NCBI GenBank assembly: GCA_041621755.1
Contig: JBFKAE010000008.1
Location: 1-42,957 of the forward strand
Length of the DNA: 42,957 bases
Source: Sphingosinicella sp041621755
GTDB lineage: Bacteria > Pseudomonadota > Alphaproteobacteria > Sphingomonadales > Sphingomonadaceae
Direction of reading: 5' to 3'
The notes beneath the pieces are model-generated. The model saw only the letters and a program-made list of their open reading frames with translations. It searched no databases and was not told the origin of the DNA. Positions 8,262-16,983 of this stretch are shown in pieces. Position 1 is the first letter of the stretch. Each line of letters begins with the position of its first letter. Both the position numbers and the translations under genes were made by a program.

Positions 8262-9475
8262 CCGACTGGAATGCACTCTACGCCGACCGCATGCAGGGGG
8301 TTGTCGCATCAGATATTCGCGAGCGCATGAAGCTCCTCGACGCAAAAGAGATCATTCACCTTGGCGGTGGCCTGCCCGACCCCGACATCTTCCCCTATGA
8401 ACCGCTTGCTGCCGCATCAAAGGCGATCTGGTCCGATCCGGCGCGGGCACGCACTGCGCTGCAATATGCGCCCAGCGAGGGCTATGCGCCTTTGCGGCAG
8501 TGGATCGCCGATTATATGACAGCCCACGGCTCGCCGTGCGGCATCGACAATATCGTCATCACCAACGGGTCGCAGCAGGGGCTGGATTTTACCGCAAAAC
8601 TCCTGCTGTCGCCCGGCGACACGGCGATGGTTGAAATCCCCAGTTTCATCGGTGCCCTGCGCGCTTTCGATGCCTATGAACCACGCTATATCGGCTTGCC
8701 GGAGCATGCAGACGACTGGCAGGCGTCGCGGCTTGGGGACGCGAAATTCTGCTATATCGGTCCGGATTTTCGAAATCCCACCGGCACAACCATGACGCTT
8801 GCAGAGCGCGAAGCCCTGCTCGACCTTGCCGATGCAACCGGCATGGCGCTGATCGAGGACGGCTGTTACGAGCAGCTCCGTTACGCGGGCGAGGATATAC
8901 CCTCATTGCTCTCTTTGGCGATTGCACGTCACGGCGATATCGAAAAGGTTCCTGTGCTCCACACCGGCACGTTTTCCAAGACCATCGCGCCGTCGTTGCG
9001 CATCGGCTGGATCGCCGGGCCAAAAGACGCGATCCGCAAGCTGGTGCTGATCAAGCAGGCAAGTGACCTTGCGACCAGCGCGCTCAACCAGATGCTGCTT
9101 CTTGATGTCGTGAAGTCGCACCTCGATGCATCAATCGAAACCGCCTGCAACGTCTATCGTGAACGCTGCAATTCAATGCTCGCGGCGCTGGCTGACTTTA
9201 TGCCGGACGGTGTAAGCTGGACGCATCCTGAAGGTGGTCTTTATGTCTGGGGCGAGTTGCCAGAGGGTCTTGACGGCACACGCTTTGCCGAACGCGCTTT
9301 GCTTGAACATTCGGTCTCGATCATCTCGGGCGCGGCTTTTTATCCTGCAGGCGCGCAGAACGTCACGTTGCGTCCCGGCACCTTCCGGCTTAGCTTTTCG
9401 ATGATCCCGGCGGACAAGGCCCGCACCGGCGTCGAGCGGCTCGGCACCCTCATCAGCGACATGATGGCGACATAA
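8258..9475 (+). CDS. PLP-dependent aminotransferase (fold type I, class I/II)
   Basis: The 405 residues resemble the 2-aminoadipate/MocR-like aminotransferase clade. HLGGGLPDPDIFP near 34-46 is the substrate-loop signature. FRNPTGTTMT near 171-180 binds PLP. EDGCYEQLRY at 200-209 carries the ring-N Asp, and GTFSKTIAPSLRIGW holds the Schiff-base Lys241. It swaps an amino group between an amino acid and a 2-oxo acid in the cytoplasm. The ATGA overlap with the PQQ dehydrogenase means coupled translation, although the two act in different compartments. The donor and acceptor are not evident. Confidence 0.85.
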   Translation: MTDWNALYADRMQGVVASDIRERMKLLDAKEIIHLGGGLPDPDIFPYEPLAAASKAIWSDPARARTALQYAPSEGYAPLRQWIADYMTAHGSPCGIDNIVITNGSQQGLDFTAKLLLSPGDTAMVEIPSFIGALRAFDAYEPRYIGLPEHADDWQASRLGDAKFCYIGPDFRNPTGTTMTLAEREALLDLADATGMALIEDGCYEQLRYAGEDIPSLLSLAIARHGDIEKVPVLHTGTFSKTIAPSLRIGWIAGPKDAIRKLVLIKQASDLATSALNQMLLLDVVKSHLDASIETACNVYRERCNSMLAALADFMPDGVSWTHPEGGLYVWGELPEGLDGTRFAERALLEHSVSIISGAAFYPAGAQNVTLRPGTFRLSFSMIPADKARTGVERLGTLISDMMAT

Positions 9476-9507
9476 AAAAAACGGCGCTGCCATCAAGACA
9501 GCGCCGT
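9476..9507 (-). terminator. Rho-independent terminator of the TonB receptor operon
   Basis: A perfect 9-bp stem, ACGGCGCTG with CAGCGCCGT, has a 9-nt loop. On the minus strand it is followed at once by a run of eight T, the classical intrinsic terminator. It lies about 25 bp after the stop of the minus-strand receptor. The plus-strand aminotransferase reads into the same stem but lacks a T run there. Confidence 0.85.
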
Positions 9508-9532
9508 GGGTTCAAGGGTTACCCCCCAAAGT

Positions 9533-11923
9533 TCAGAACGAATAGCGCAGCGTCGCCCCGTACATGCGCGGTTCGTTATAGATGCGCTGGTTAAGGCCAA
9601 GGCTGGAATTGATCAGCGATGCGCCGCCGACTTTGTACGTCGTATCGGTCAGGTTGGTGACGAAGACGCCAAGGTCGAACTGGCTGTCGAACACTCGCGC
9701 CCAGTCGAGGTGCAGATCGATTGCATTGGTTGGCTTCTGTTCGCTCTCGCCATCGAACACATTGCTGCCGTCGGGAAGCGTGATGAACGGCACTAAGCCG
9801 AGGATGATCCCGCTCTTGTGCGCCCAGTTCGCCGACAGCGTGATCTTGCCGGTATCTTCGGGCACTGGCAGCGTCCAGCTCACATTGACGTTAACCTTGT
9901 GCTTTGGCGTGAACGGGAAGATGCGCCCGCCCTGCGATGTCGGTGCATTGGTCACGGGATCGCGGCGCGAATAGTCGAGGAACTCGCCATATTTCGCGTC
10001 CGTATAGGCGTAGGAGAACAGCAGGCTGATATCGCGCGTCGGTGCCAGCGTGACATCGGCTTCCAGCCCCTTGATCTTGGCCGAGGACGCATTGACCAGT
10101 GCACTCACATTCTGCGTGCCGACCCCGAACGTCTGATTGAGCTGCGCATCGTCGAGCCACTGATAATAAGCGGCGATATTGGTCCGGACGTTCCAGTCGC
10201 CGACTAGAAAATCGGACTTCAGGCCAAGCTCGACGTCGCGCACCGTTTCGGGCTGGTAGGAAAACAGCGAAAGCGCATTCGGTATCGGCGGGTTGGCAAG
10301 CAACACCGGCGCGGCAAGCGGGTTGTTGCCACCGGCGCGATAGCTTTGCCGATGGGCGACATAGATCATCGTCTCTGGCGTGATCTTGTAGTCGAGACCG
10401 ATCGTATAGGCGTCGCTGTTTGCCTTGGCGGAGAACTCCGCTCCGCAGACATCGGCCTGGGCAGGGTTGGGAACCACCGTACCGGTTGCACCCGTGGAGC
10501 AGCGCCCGTTTGCCACCTGATAGAGCGTCAGATCGCGCCGGTCGTGCGTCCAGCGATAACCGGCCGTCAGCGTCAGCCCTTCAAGTGATCCTGCAAACGA
10601 ATAGCCGACATTGGCGAAAATCGCGCGCGATATATCGTCAATATACTGGTTAACGTCGGTTGTGGATCCGAACACCGAGGAGATGTGCGTATAATTCGCC
10701 GCCGGGGTTTTTAAATCCGCACCGAACAGGCCAACGATGAACTTCAGGCGGTCATCAAGGAACTGTCCCTGAAGCTGTAGCTCTTCGGAAAACTGCCGGA
10801 TGTTGAGCGTATAGGGCGCCTCAGGATCACGCGCGTTACACGTCGCCGCATTGGCGCAGGCGTCGAAATGCAGGATCGTCAGGTCCGACCCGTCATAATC
10901 GAAGCGGTTGACCTGCTTGAACCGTCGATAGCCGAATATGTTTTTCAACGTCAGATTTTCATTGAGCACGAGCGTGGTGACGTTGGAAATGCCAAGCGAC
11001 CGCTTGCGGTCATGGCCCGCGACATTGCTGAACGTCGTCCGCTCACCCGCCGCTTCCTGCTTGGCAAGCGCGGCCTCGACCGTGCCGCCGAACAGGAACG
11101 GGATCAGCGCCGAAGAATTGACGGCTGCCAGAAAGTTCGAGCTACCGTTCGTCGTCGAACGGAAAATGTCGGCGACCATCAGGTTTGAAAAACTGCTCGA
11201 CGGTTCAAACAGTACTGACGCGCGACCACTGAAAAAGCCGCGATCATCCTGATCCTTCCCGGTGGTGACATTCTGCGTGAAACCCTCTCGCTTCAGTCCC
11301 TTTGCGGCAAGGCGGATACGCAAAGCATCGGTCATCGGCAGATCGAGCGCCGCTTCAAGCCCGCGATTGCTGAAATTGCCAAGCTCTCCCATGACATAGC
11401 CACCAAATTCAGTCCCCGGGCGGCGTGGCTCGAACAAAACGGCACCACCTGTCGAGTTGCGCCCGAACAGCGTACCCTGCGGCCCTTTCAGGACCTGAAC
11501 ATTCTGCAGATCATAATAATAGCCTGGACCGCCACCATCGCCGATTGGCAACGGGACTTGTGCGAAATAGGCAGGAACCGTGACTTGCTGACCGGAAATC
11601 GACGCGCCCGACCCTGAATGCCCACGCATGACATAATTTTCTTCATCGCGGCTGCTCTGCGCGGATGTCAGTGCAGGCACAATTTTCGACAGGTCGACGG
11701 CGTTCTGGATGCGCCGGCTTTCCAACGCGTCTCCCGAAAACGCCTGTATGGCGACCGGCACGCTTTGCAGCGCTTCTTCGCGACGACGGGCAGTAACAAC
11801 AATATCGGCGATACCGGATCGGTTCGCGGTCGTATCCTGTGCCGCGCTGTCCTGACTCCATGCCGGAGCGCTGAAAGCTTGCAACGCAACGGCGCCGAGT
11901 AGAAGATAATTATGTTTTTTCAT
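9533..11923 (-). CDS. TonB-dependent outer-membrane receptor
   Basis: The 796 residues start with a signal peptide (about 1-23, ending PAWSQ), then ADIVVTARRREE as the TonB box. A plug domain contains LKGPQGTLFGRNSTGGAV near 150-167. A 22-strand barrel follows and ends in the typical GATLRYSF with terminal Phe. Receptors of this sphingomonad type usually import plant- or aromatic-derived substrates rather than iron. It is the last gene of an operon with two SDRs and a SnoaL-like gene and has its own terminator, so it probably takes up the substrate those enzymes process. GGGAAGG upstream of ATG 11923 is the ribosome site. Confidence 0.9.
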   Translation of the reverse strand: MKKHNYLLLGAVALQAFSAPAWSQDSAAQDTTANRSGIADIVVTARRREEALQSVPVAIQAFSGDALESRRIQNAVDLSKIVPALTSAQSSRDEENYVMRGHSGSGASISGQQVTVPAYFAQVPLPIGDGGGPGYYYDLQNVQVLKGPQGTLFGRNSTGGAVLFEPRRPGTEFGGYVMGELGNFSNRGLEAALDLPMTDALRIRLAAKGLKREGFTQNVTTGKDQDDRGFFSGRASVLFEPSSSFSNLMVADIFRSTTNGSSNFLAAVNSSALIPFLFGGTVEAALAKQEAAGERTTFSNVAGHDRKRSLGISNVTTLVLNENLTLKNIFGYRRFKQVNRFDYDGSDLTILHFDACANAATCNARDPEAPYTLNIRQFSEELQLQGQFLDDRLKFIVGLFGADLKTPAANYTHISSVFGSTTDVNQYIDDISRAIFANVGYSFAGSLEGLTLTAGYRWTHDRRDLTLYQVANGRCSTGATGTVVPNPAQADVCGAEFSAKANSDAYTIGLDYKITPETMIYVAHRQSYRAGGNNPLAAPVLLANPPIPNALSLFSYQPETVRDVELGLKSDFLVGDWNVRTNIAAYYQWLDDAQLNQTFGVGTQNVSALVNASSAKIKGLEADVTLAPTRDISLLFSYAYTDAKYGEFLDYSRRDPVTNAPTSQGGRIFPFTPKHKVNVNVSWTLPVPEDTGKITLSANWAHKSGIILGLVPFITLPDGSNVFDGESEQKPTNAIDLHLDWARVFDSQFDLGVFVTNLTDTTYKVGGASLINSSLGLNQRIYNEPRMYGATLRYSF

Positions 11924-11990
11924 GGTCTTCCCTTCCCTGTTTTTCTTGTTTCGCGCATGTCTTGTCGTGTGTCGGGACGCGCGGAATCCC

Positions 11991-12752
11991 TCACTCGTTC
12001 AGCCGCGGAGCAATCAGCCCTCCGTCGATTGGCACTGCGGCACCTGAAATGTATGAAGCATCGTCCGAGAGCAGAAAGGCGATCGCCTTGCCAAACTCGT
12101 CGAGCCTGCCGACCCGGTCGAAATGCGACAGCTTGTCGAGATAGGCCTGACGTTCTGCTGTGCGGCTCGGGTGCGGCGGATTGCCCAGCACCACCGCGTT
12201 GATATTGACGCCATGCCGCGCAACTTCCTTCGACACTGAGCTGACGAGGGCATGCAGCGCCAGCTTGCCCGAGGCATAAGCACTTCCCGATTCTTGACCG
12301 AGCACAGCCGAAATCGAACTGACGCAGACAATCTTGCCATAGCCACGCGCGACCATGCCGGGCAGCAGGGCGTGCAGCAGCATCGCCTGTGTGAAAAAGT
12401 TCATCTCGAAAATCGCCCGGAAGTGCGCGAATTCAGACGTCGCGAACTCGCCCCACGGGATCATTGGCGGGCCGCCACCGGCATTGTTCGCCAGCAGGTC
12501 GACCTTGCCATGTGCCGCCGTTGCGTCAGCGACGAAGCGTCCGATAAAATCCTCTTCCATGACGCTGCCAATATGCGTTGTGACACTAACACCATGCGCT
12601 CTTAGCGCCTCGGCGGCTTCCGACAGCCGCGCTTCATCGACATCGTTGAGCGCAAGGTCACAGCCACCTTTGGCAAGCTCGGTCGCGGTCGCCGCGCCAA
12701 TCCCGCGCCCCGCGCCCGTAACAACCGCAACGCGACCGGCAAACCGGCTCAC
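11991..12752 (-). CDS. SDR-family oxidoreductase
   Basis: A 253-residue classical short-chain dehydrogenase. TGAGRGIG near residues 12-19 binds NAD(P). LANNAGG near 88-94, Ser in CVSSIS near 145 and YASGK near 158-162 form the catalytic core. It ends with a conserved IDGG turn. These enzymes interconvert alcohols and ketones in the cytoplasm. The GTG start at 12752 overlaps the upstream SnoaL-like stop by 4 bp (GTGA), so the pair is coupled. PHPSRT follows VVLGNP where PGxxxT is usual, a modest substrate-loop deviation. The substrate is unknown. Confidence 0.88.
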   Translation of the reverse strand: MSRFAGRVAVVTGAGRGIGAATATELAKGGCDLALNDVDEARLSEAAEALRAHGVSVTTHIGSVMEEDFIGRFVADATAAHGKVDLLANNAGGGPPMIPWGEFATSEFAHFRAIFEMNFFTQAMLLHALLPGMVARGYGKIVCVSSISAVLGQESGSAYASGKLALHALVSSVSKEVARHGVNINAVVLGNPPHPSRTAERQAYLDKLSHFDRVGRLDEFGKAIAFLLSDDASYISGAAVPIDGGLIAPRLNE

Positions 12753-13330
12753 GCAGCCTTCCTCGCGCGCGGGTCAGAAAACATCGGGTTGGCGGCATTG
12801 TTGGTCCAGATCTGGTGACGCGTGAAACGCCACTGGCCGGTCGCCTTGCTGAAGCTGAACAGATACGTGCCTTCGTGCAGGCCGTGGTGCCAGTCGCCAT
12901 CCTCCTGACCGACCAAAGCCATCTGATAATGGCAAAGCGCCCAGGCGTTCTGATTATCGTCGGCGATGCGGACGACCTGGGTGCCGATCAGGTGACGAAT
13001 TTCAAGACCTTCGATCTTCGACAGGTCGCGCGGCGGTGCGACGACACCTTCGCGTCGGGGCAAAGCGGGTTTTGCATGCAGGCCAATCAGGTTGGCGCGG
13101 CCCTTGACGGTTTCATCGAGCGTGCCCTTCATCACACGCTCGATATTCTCGTCGTATAGCACCTCAAGAACGTCCCAGTTGCGACTGTCGCAGGCAAAGG
13201 CATATTCGTTGATCATTTCCTGAATGCGCATCTTGTCGGACAGGAACTGGACCTGTTCCTCGACCGTGGCGCGTTCGCGTTCGACTGCGGGGGTCAGTTC
13301 ACGCCAACAGGCATAGGCATCGTACAACAT
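12749..13330 (-). CDS. NTF2-like (SnoaL-type) protein
   Basis: A 193-residue protein with the cone-shaped NTF2/SnoaL fold pattern. Helices at about 28-50 contain IQEMINEYAFACDSRNWDVL, followed by the YDENIERVMKGT strand. The C-terminal strands read WALCHYQMALVG and QWRFTRHQIW. Members include hydratases, isomerases, dehydratases and partners of oxygenases, and those in sphingomonad catabolic clusters are mostly uncharacterised. AAGGAG lies just upstream of ATG 13330, and the gene is coupled to the following SDR. It probably acts on the same substrate as the flanking SDRs. Confidence 0.75.
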   Translation of the reverse strand: MLYDAYACWRELTPAVERERATVEEQVQFLSDKMRIQEMINEYAFACDSRNWDVLEVLYDENIERVMKGTLDETVKGRANLIGLHAKPALPRREGVVAPPRDLSKIEGLEIRHLIGTQVVRIADDNQNAWALCHYQMALVGQEDGDWHHGLHEGTYLFSFSKATGQWRFTRHQIWTNNAANPMFSDPRARKAA

Positions 13331-13368
13331 TAATCACTCCTTCTTGGAATTTGGTGTGTATGTCAGGA

Positions 13369-14109
13369 TCAGATCGGCCCGCCGCGCCCTCCCGCAACGT
13401 TGATCAGCTCGCCATTGATGAAACCGCCATCCTCGCTGCATAAAAACGCGGCAGTGGCGGCAATTTCCTCTGGCTGGCCAAGACGGCCGACCAGCGACAA
13501 TTTGGACATGAAGGCGATTTCCTGTTCGGATCGGTTGCGCTTCATAAGTGGCGTGAGAATCGGCCCCGGCGCGATGCAGTTCGCGCGAATGCCCTGCGCG
13601 GCATGATCTATGGCAAGTGATTTGGTCAGCGCGATCACGCCACCTTTTGCTGCGACATAGGCCGGGTTACGCCCCATGCCCGAAACACCGGCACCCGACG
13701 AGATATTGACGATGGAGCCACCGCCCGCCGCCGCGATCGCGGGGATCGCGGCCCGGCACATCAGGAATGTAGAGGTGAGGTTGAGACGGACCCAGAAGTC
13801 CCACTCCTCTTCCTCATAATCGACAACAGTCTTGCCCGGGCGGCTGCCGCCGACAACATTGACAAGAAAGTGCAAGGCACCGAACTTTTCGCCCGCCAGC
13901 GCCACGGCGCGCCTGACGTCCGTGTCCGACGTAGCGTCCGAATGCAGCGTCACAATGTTGGAAAGACCCTGCGCCGTTTCAGCAAGTCCGGCATCATCAA
14001 TATCGGTCGCAATGACCTTTGCGCCGCGCTCGGCGAACAGTCTTGCCGTTGCCTGACCGATCCCCGCACCAGCGCCTGTGATCAGAGCCACCTTATCCGC
14101 CAGCTGCAT
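13369..14109 (-). CDS. SDR-family oxidoreductase
   Basis: A 246-residue short-chain dehydrogenase and the first gene of the SDR-SnoaL-SDR-TonB operon. TGAGAGIG near 11-18 binds the cofactor, and the Asp in ATDID after strand 2 suggests NAD rather than NADP. The Ser in NISSGAG and YVAAK supply the catalytic residues. The structural NNAG motif reads NVVGG here, which departs from the family and may tune the active-site helix. GGGAGG lies 8 nt before ATG 14109. It probably oxidises an alcohol intermediate of the pathway served by the TonB receptor. Confidence 0.88.
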   Translation of the reverse strand: MQLADKVALITGAGAGIGQATARLFAERGAKVIATDIDDAGLAETAQGLSNIVTLHSDATSDTDVRRAVALAGEKFGALHFLVNVVGGSRPGKTVVDYEEEEWDFWVRLNLTSTFLMCRAAIPAIAAAGGGSIVNISSGAGVSGMGRNPAYVAAKGGVIALTKSLAIDHAAQGIRANCIAPGPILTPLMKRNRSEQEIAFMSKLSLVGRLGQPEEIAATAAFLCSEDGGFINGELINVAGGRGGPI

Positions 14110-14228
14110 GTGTACCGCCTCCCCAGGTCAAGGAGGCCACACACTGCCGTTCGCCGCGATAGACCTATCGCGCCTCTCCGACAGCAACCCTCCCCAGTTC
14201 ACTTTATTTATCTTAGTATGATTGCTAT

Positions 14229-14242
14229 CTATTATATAATAG
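14229..14242. promoter_or_regulatory. AT-rich palindrome CTATTATATAATAG (candidate operator)
   Basis: A perfect 14-bp palindrome about 120 bp upstream of the SDR operon start. On the minus strand it begins within a TTGACT at 14246-14241 that could serve as -35, so a bound repressor would cover the promoter. A copy with one mismatch lies at 15738-15751, ahead of the amidohydrolase. Confidence 0.45.
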
Positions 14243-14256
14243 TCAAGACAGGTAAT

Positions 14257-15444
14257 TCATTTTTTCCGGCGCAGCCACATCACAATGGCCGCGATTCCAA
14301 GCGCACCTGCCGATACGAGGAACGCATTGTGAATACCGACCGCCGCGCGCAGCGGCGTCATGATCAGCGGATTGAGAAAATCGGCGATATAGAGCACGGT
14401 GAATTCAAGTCCGATGGCGCGCGCTCGTATTTCGGCAGGCACGCGGTTGAGCAAGATGCCGCCAATGTGTGGCGGGATCATGCCGCCGCCGCCGCCCGAA
14501 AGGATCGCGCCGACGATCAGCATTGGCAAGTTGCTGGCAAAACCGATCGTTGCAAGCCCTGCGGTCATCATTATGGTGAACATGATCTGCACACCGCGTT
14601 CGCCGAGCTTGGCATAACAGCGTCCGTAACTGCCGCCGAAAACCCCGCCCGCCAAAACACCTGACGCAATCACCACCGACCGCACGAAAGGGCTGTCATA
14701 ACCATCTTCGCCCAGCAGAAACGAAAGCTGGATCGACGTCATGAAATAGCCCACGAACAAAAACATCGCGAGCGCATAGATTGGCCAGAGCTTTATCAAC
14801 GGACGCAGCGACTCGCGCTCTTCGCGCTGCACCGTGCGGCCAACGCCCTTTGGCAACCCGCCAAGCGTCAGGAAAAGTACCAGAAAAGCCATGATGTAGA
14901 GCAGAAACGGCGCGCGCCACCCGCCCGCTTCGGCGAGTACACCCGACATCAGCAGGCCGCTGACGGCAAACACGCCAGCCACCGCACTTTGATAGCCAAG
15001 CAAGCGTGCGCGGGCGACGCCTTCAAACCATGCGCCGACAATCGTACCAATCGCCGTACCGACATGGGCAACGCAAAAGCCGAGGAAAAAGCGCGATAGG
15101 AGTAGCGCCGCGAGATTTTCCAGCGCGTAGCCACTGACGCCAAGCACGCCATAGCCAAGCAAAGCCGCCACCATCACCGGCTTTGGCCCCCATCGTTCGA
15201 CAGAAAGCCCGCCGATAATGCCGCCCAGGATGACGCCGATTGCAGGCATGGTAAGGATCATCTGCGCAGCAAAGGCCCCGCCGCTGCCACCACCAAAGTG
15301 CGTAGCGATCGTGGGCAGAACCGGTCCCAATGCAGCAAACATCAACGCCATCAGCGGCGCACCGCCAAGCAGAACTACCCGCGCAACGCCGCCGCGCCAC
15401 CCCGTCGGTATGCCGACAAACGCCAGTGTCGTTTCCCTGTTCAT
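14257..15444 (-). CDS. MFS transporter
   Basis: A 395-residue membrane protein with about twelve hydrophobic segments. It has the MFS loop-2 region GGLSVERWGPKPVMVAAL near residues 78-95 and a central hydrophilic loop, LPKGVGRTVQREERESL, that separates the two six-helix halves. It carries a substrate across the inner membrane by proton symport or antiport. It sits between the SDR/TonB operon (same strand) and the divergent amidohydrolase, so it probably moves the pathway substrate or a product. GGGGGG lies just upstream of ATG 15444. An acid such as an aromatic carboxylate is a guess. Confidence 0.88.
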   Translation of the reverse strand: MNRETTLAFVGIPTGWRGGVARVVLLGGAPLMALMFAALGPVLPTIATHFGGGSGGAFAAQMILTMPAIGVILGGIIGGLSVERWGPKPVMVAALLGYGVLGVSGYALENLAALLLSRFFLGFCVAHVGTAIGTIVGAWFEGVARARLLGYQSAVAGVFAVSGLLMSGVLAEAGGWRAPFLLYIMAFLVLFLTLGGLPKGVGRTVQREERESLRPLIKLWPIYALAMFLFVGYFMTSIQLSFLLGEDGYDSPFVRSVVIASGVLAGGVFGGSYGRCYAKLGERGVQIMFTIMMTAGLATIGFASNLPMLIVGAILSGGGGGMIPPHIGGILLNRVPAEIRARAIGLEFTVLYIADFLNPLIMTPLRAAVGIHNAFLVSAGALGIAAIVMWLRRKK

Positions 15445-15466
15445 AATCCCCCCACGCTTTTTATCA

Positions 15467-15481
15467 TTATTAACTTAATAA
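15467..15481. promoter_or_regulatory. Palindrome TTATTAA-C-TTAATAA upstream of the MFS gene
   Basis: A perfect 7-1-7 AT-rich inverted repeat, 23 bp upstream of the MFS start. It differs from the CTATTATATAATAG sites. It may be a regulator site or only promoter AT-richness. Confidence 0.3.
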
Positions 15482-15737
15482 CAAAAAGCGCAAGCTTGAA
15501 CGCGCGCGTAACTTGACGGACTGTTTTAGAATCGCGGATTCACGACACTTGATCTCGGATGTCCGTGAAGACTTCTGGATCGATTCGCGCTCATGCACAT
15601 GATGCCCACCCCCTCCTCCTGCGCCATCAAGCACATTGCGGGCGGGCCAAGCGCCAACTCAACCCGTTGAATCGCGCGCGTCTTTTGAAGAAATACCCAT
15701 TTTTGCGTTCTTGTGCTTGACCACACTCGATATTTTT
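15482..15737. other. Divergent intergenic region, otherwise empty
   Basis: This is the centre of the 329-bp gap between the divergent MFS and amidohydrolase genes. Apart from a possible -35 TTGACC at 15717-15722 for the amidohydrolase, I see no gene, hairpin or repeat. The frame that extends the amidohydrolase upstream into it lacks a ribosome site. Confidence 0.4.
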
Positions 15738-15751
15738 CTATTATATAAAAG
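15738..15751. promoter_or_regulatory. AT-rich near-palindrome CTATTATATAAAAG (second copy)
   Basis: It matches the 14229-14242 palindrome at 13 of 14 positions. It covers the region where a -10 would fall for the amidohydrolase promoter (TTGACC at 15717-15722, then ATTATA 17 bp later). It lies 22 bp before ATG 15774. Confidence 0.4.
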
Positions 15752-15773
15752 ATATCAAGTTAAGGAGAATAAG

Positions 15774-16919
15774 ATGCCCTTGGGACACAGTCGGCTGATC
15801 TCAGCAGACAGCCATTTCAACGAACCCGGTGACCTGTTCACAAAACGCGTGCCCGAAAAGTACAAGGATCGCTGCCCTCGTATGGAAAGCTTTCCCGAGG
15901 GCGACGGCTGGCTTTTTGAAGGCCTTGAAGGCCCGCGCAACTTTGGCTGGAACGCCTGTGCAGGCCTGCCCCCCGAAGATATGAAAGCGTGGATGCGCTT
16001 TGACGACATGCGCAAGGGTGGTTGGGATCCCGCTGAGCGTATCAAGGAGCAGGACCGCGACGGTGTCAGCGCCGAAGTCATGTATCCGACCCCGTCGATT
16101 CAGGCTGCAATCGCGCTGGTCGAGGACGAGGAATTCCACCTTGCGCTTGTGCGTGCCTATAATGACTGGGTCTCCGAATATGTAGCCCATGACCCCAGCC
16201 GCTTCTGCGGTCTTGTCTATCTGCCGAACCGCGGCGGATCGAAGGTCGCGGTCGAGGAAATGAACCGCGTGCTTGGGCGCCCCGGTATGCGTGCCGTCAT
16301 GGCGCAGGCCTATCCGGACGGCACCACTGTCATGTCCGAAGAACAGGATTATCTCTGGGCTGCCATTCACGAACGTGACGTCAGCTTCAACATCCACGTC
16401 GCACTTGGCATCTACAAACCATCACCGCACAAAGCCAAACTGCCCGGCTATGGCCGCTTCTTCGATGCGCCCAACCGCTGCATCGAGTTTGTTTTCAACG
16501 GCGTGTTCGATCGATTCCCCAATCTGAAGGTCGCCTTTGCCGAGGTCGACTTTGGCTGGGTGCCTTATGTCAAGGAGCAGATCGACAACAACTACCAACG
16601 CCTTGAGAAGGTCAACCATTTCGGTCTTAACCGTCTGCCATCGGAATATATCGATGAGCATTTCTATTTCGGTTACATGACCGACAGCTTCGGGCTGAAC
16701 AACCTCAATTCGATGAACCCTGAACGGGTGTTGTGGTCGACCGACTATCCGCACATCAGCGCCGATTATCCCTATAGCTGGCGTACGATCCAGTCTTCGA
16801 TGTCGGGTGTGCCTGCCAACGTGAAGGCCGACATTTTGCACCGCAACGCTGAAAAACTCTATGGATTCAAGGCACTTGAAAGCAAAAGCGAGGGCAAGCC
16901 GAAACTCGCCGTCGCCTAA
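15774..16919 (+). CDS. Amidohydrolase_2-family metal-dependent hydrolase or decarboxylase
   Basis: A 381-residue TIM-barrel protein of the ACMSD/resorcylate decarboxylase superfamily. The N-terminal motif is SADSHFNEPGDLF (D-x-H-x-x-E-P) instead of H-x-H, which is usual for this branch. HVALG near residue 207 supplies a His ligand, and STDYPH near 323-328 supplies the conserved Asp. Members decarboxylate or hydrolyse acids on aromatic or pyrone rings in the cytoplasm. AAGGAG precedes ATG 15774; the frame runs 46 codons further upstream without a ribosome site, so ATG 15774 is the start. It is divergent from the MFS gene and shares an operator-like palindrome with the SDR operon. Confidence 0.82.
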   Translation: MPLGHSRLISADSHFNEPGDLFTKRVPEKYKDRCPRMESFPEGDGWLFEGLEGPRNFGWNACAGLPPEDMKAWMRFDDMRKGGWDPAERIKEQDRDGVSAEVMYPTPSIQAAIALVEDEEFHLALVRAYNDWVSEYVAHDPSRFCGLVYLPNRGGSKVAVEEMNRVLGRPGMRAVMAQAYPDGTTVMSEEQDYLWAAIHERDVSFNIHVALGIYKPSPHKAKLPGYGRFFDAPNRCIEFVFNGVFDRFPNLKVAFAEVDFGWVPYVKEQIDNNYQRLEKVNHFGLNRLPSEYIDEHFYFGYMTDSFGLNNLNSMNPERVLWSTDYPHISADYPYSWRTIQSSMSGVPANVKADILHRNAEKLYGFKALESKSEGKPKLAVA

Positions 16920-16944
16920 CACATCGACTGCTTCGTCCTGTTAC

Positions 16945-16976
16945 CAGGGCGCGTTCTTGAAAAAGGACGCGCCCTG
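16945..16976. terminator. Hairpin terminator between convergent genes
   Basis: A perfect 10-bp stem, CAGGGCGCGT with ACGCGCCCTG, and a 12-nt loop lie in the 64-bp gap between the amidohydrolase (plus) and the MBL-rhodanese gene (minus). Neither side has a strong T run, so termination may be partial or bidirectional. Confidence 0.55.
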
Positions 16977-16983
16977 CTTGGTC

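Noticed and set aside
7392..8345. A 317-codon minus-strand frame inside the PQQ dehydrogenase
   Set aside because: It is antisense to strongly conserved quinoprotein motifs and Cys/Arg-rich in a way typical of shadows.
9476..9507. The terminator as a bidirectional terminator also serving the aminotransferase
   Set aside because: On the plus strand the stem is followed by GGGTTCAAGG without a T run, so only minus-strand termination is well supported.
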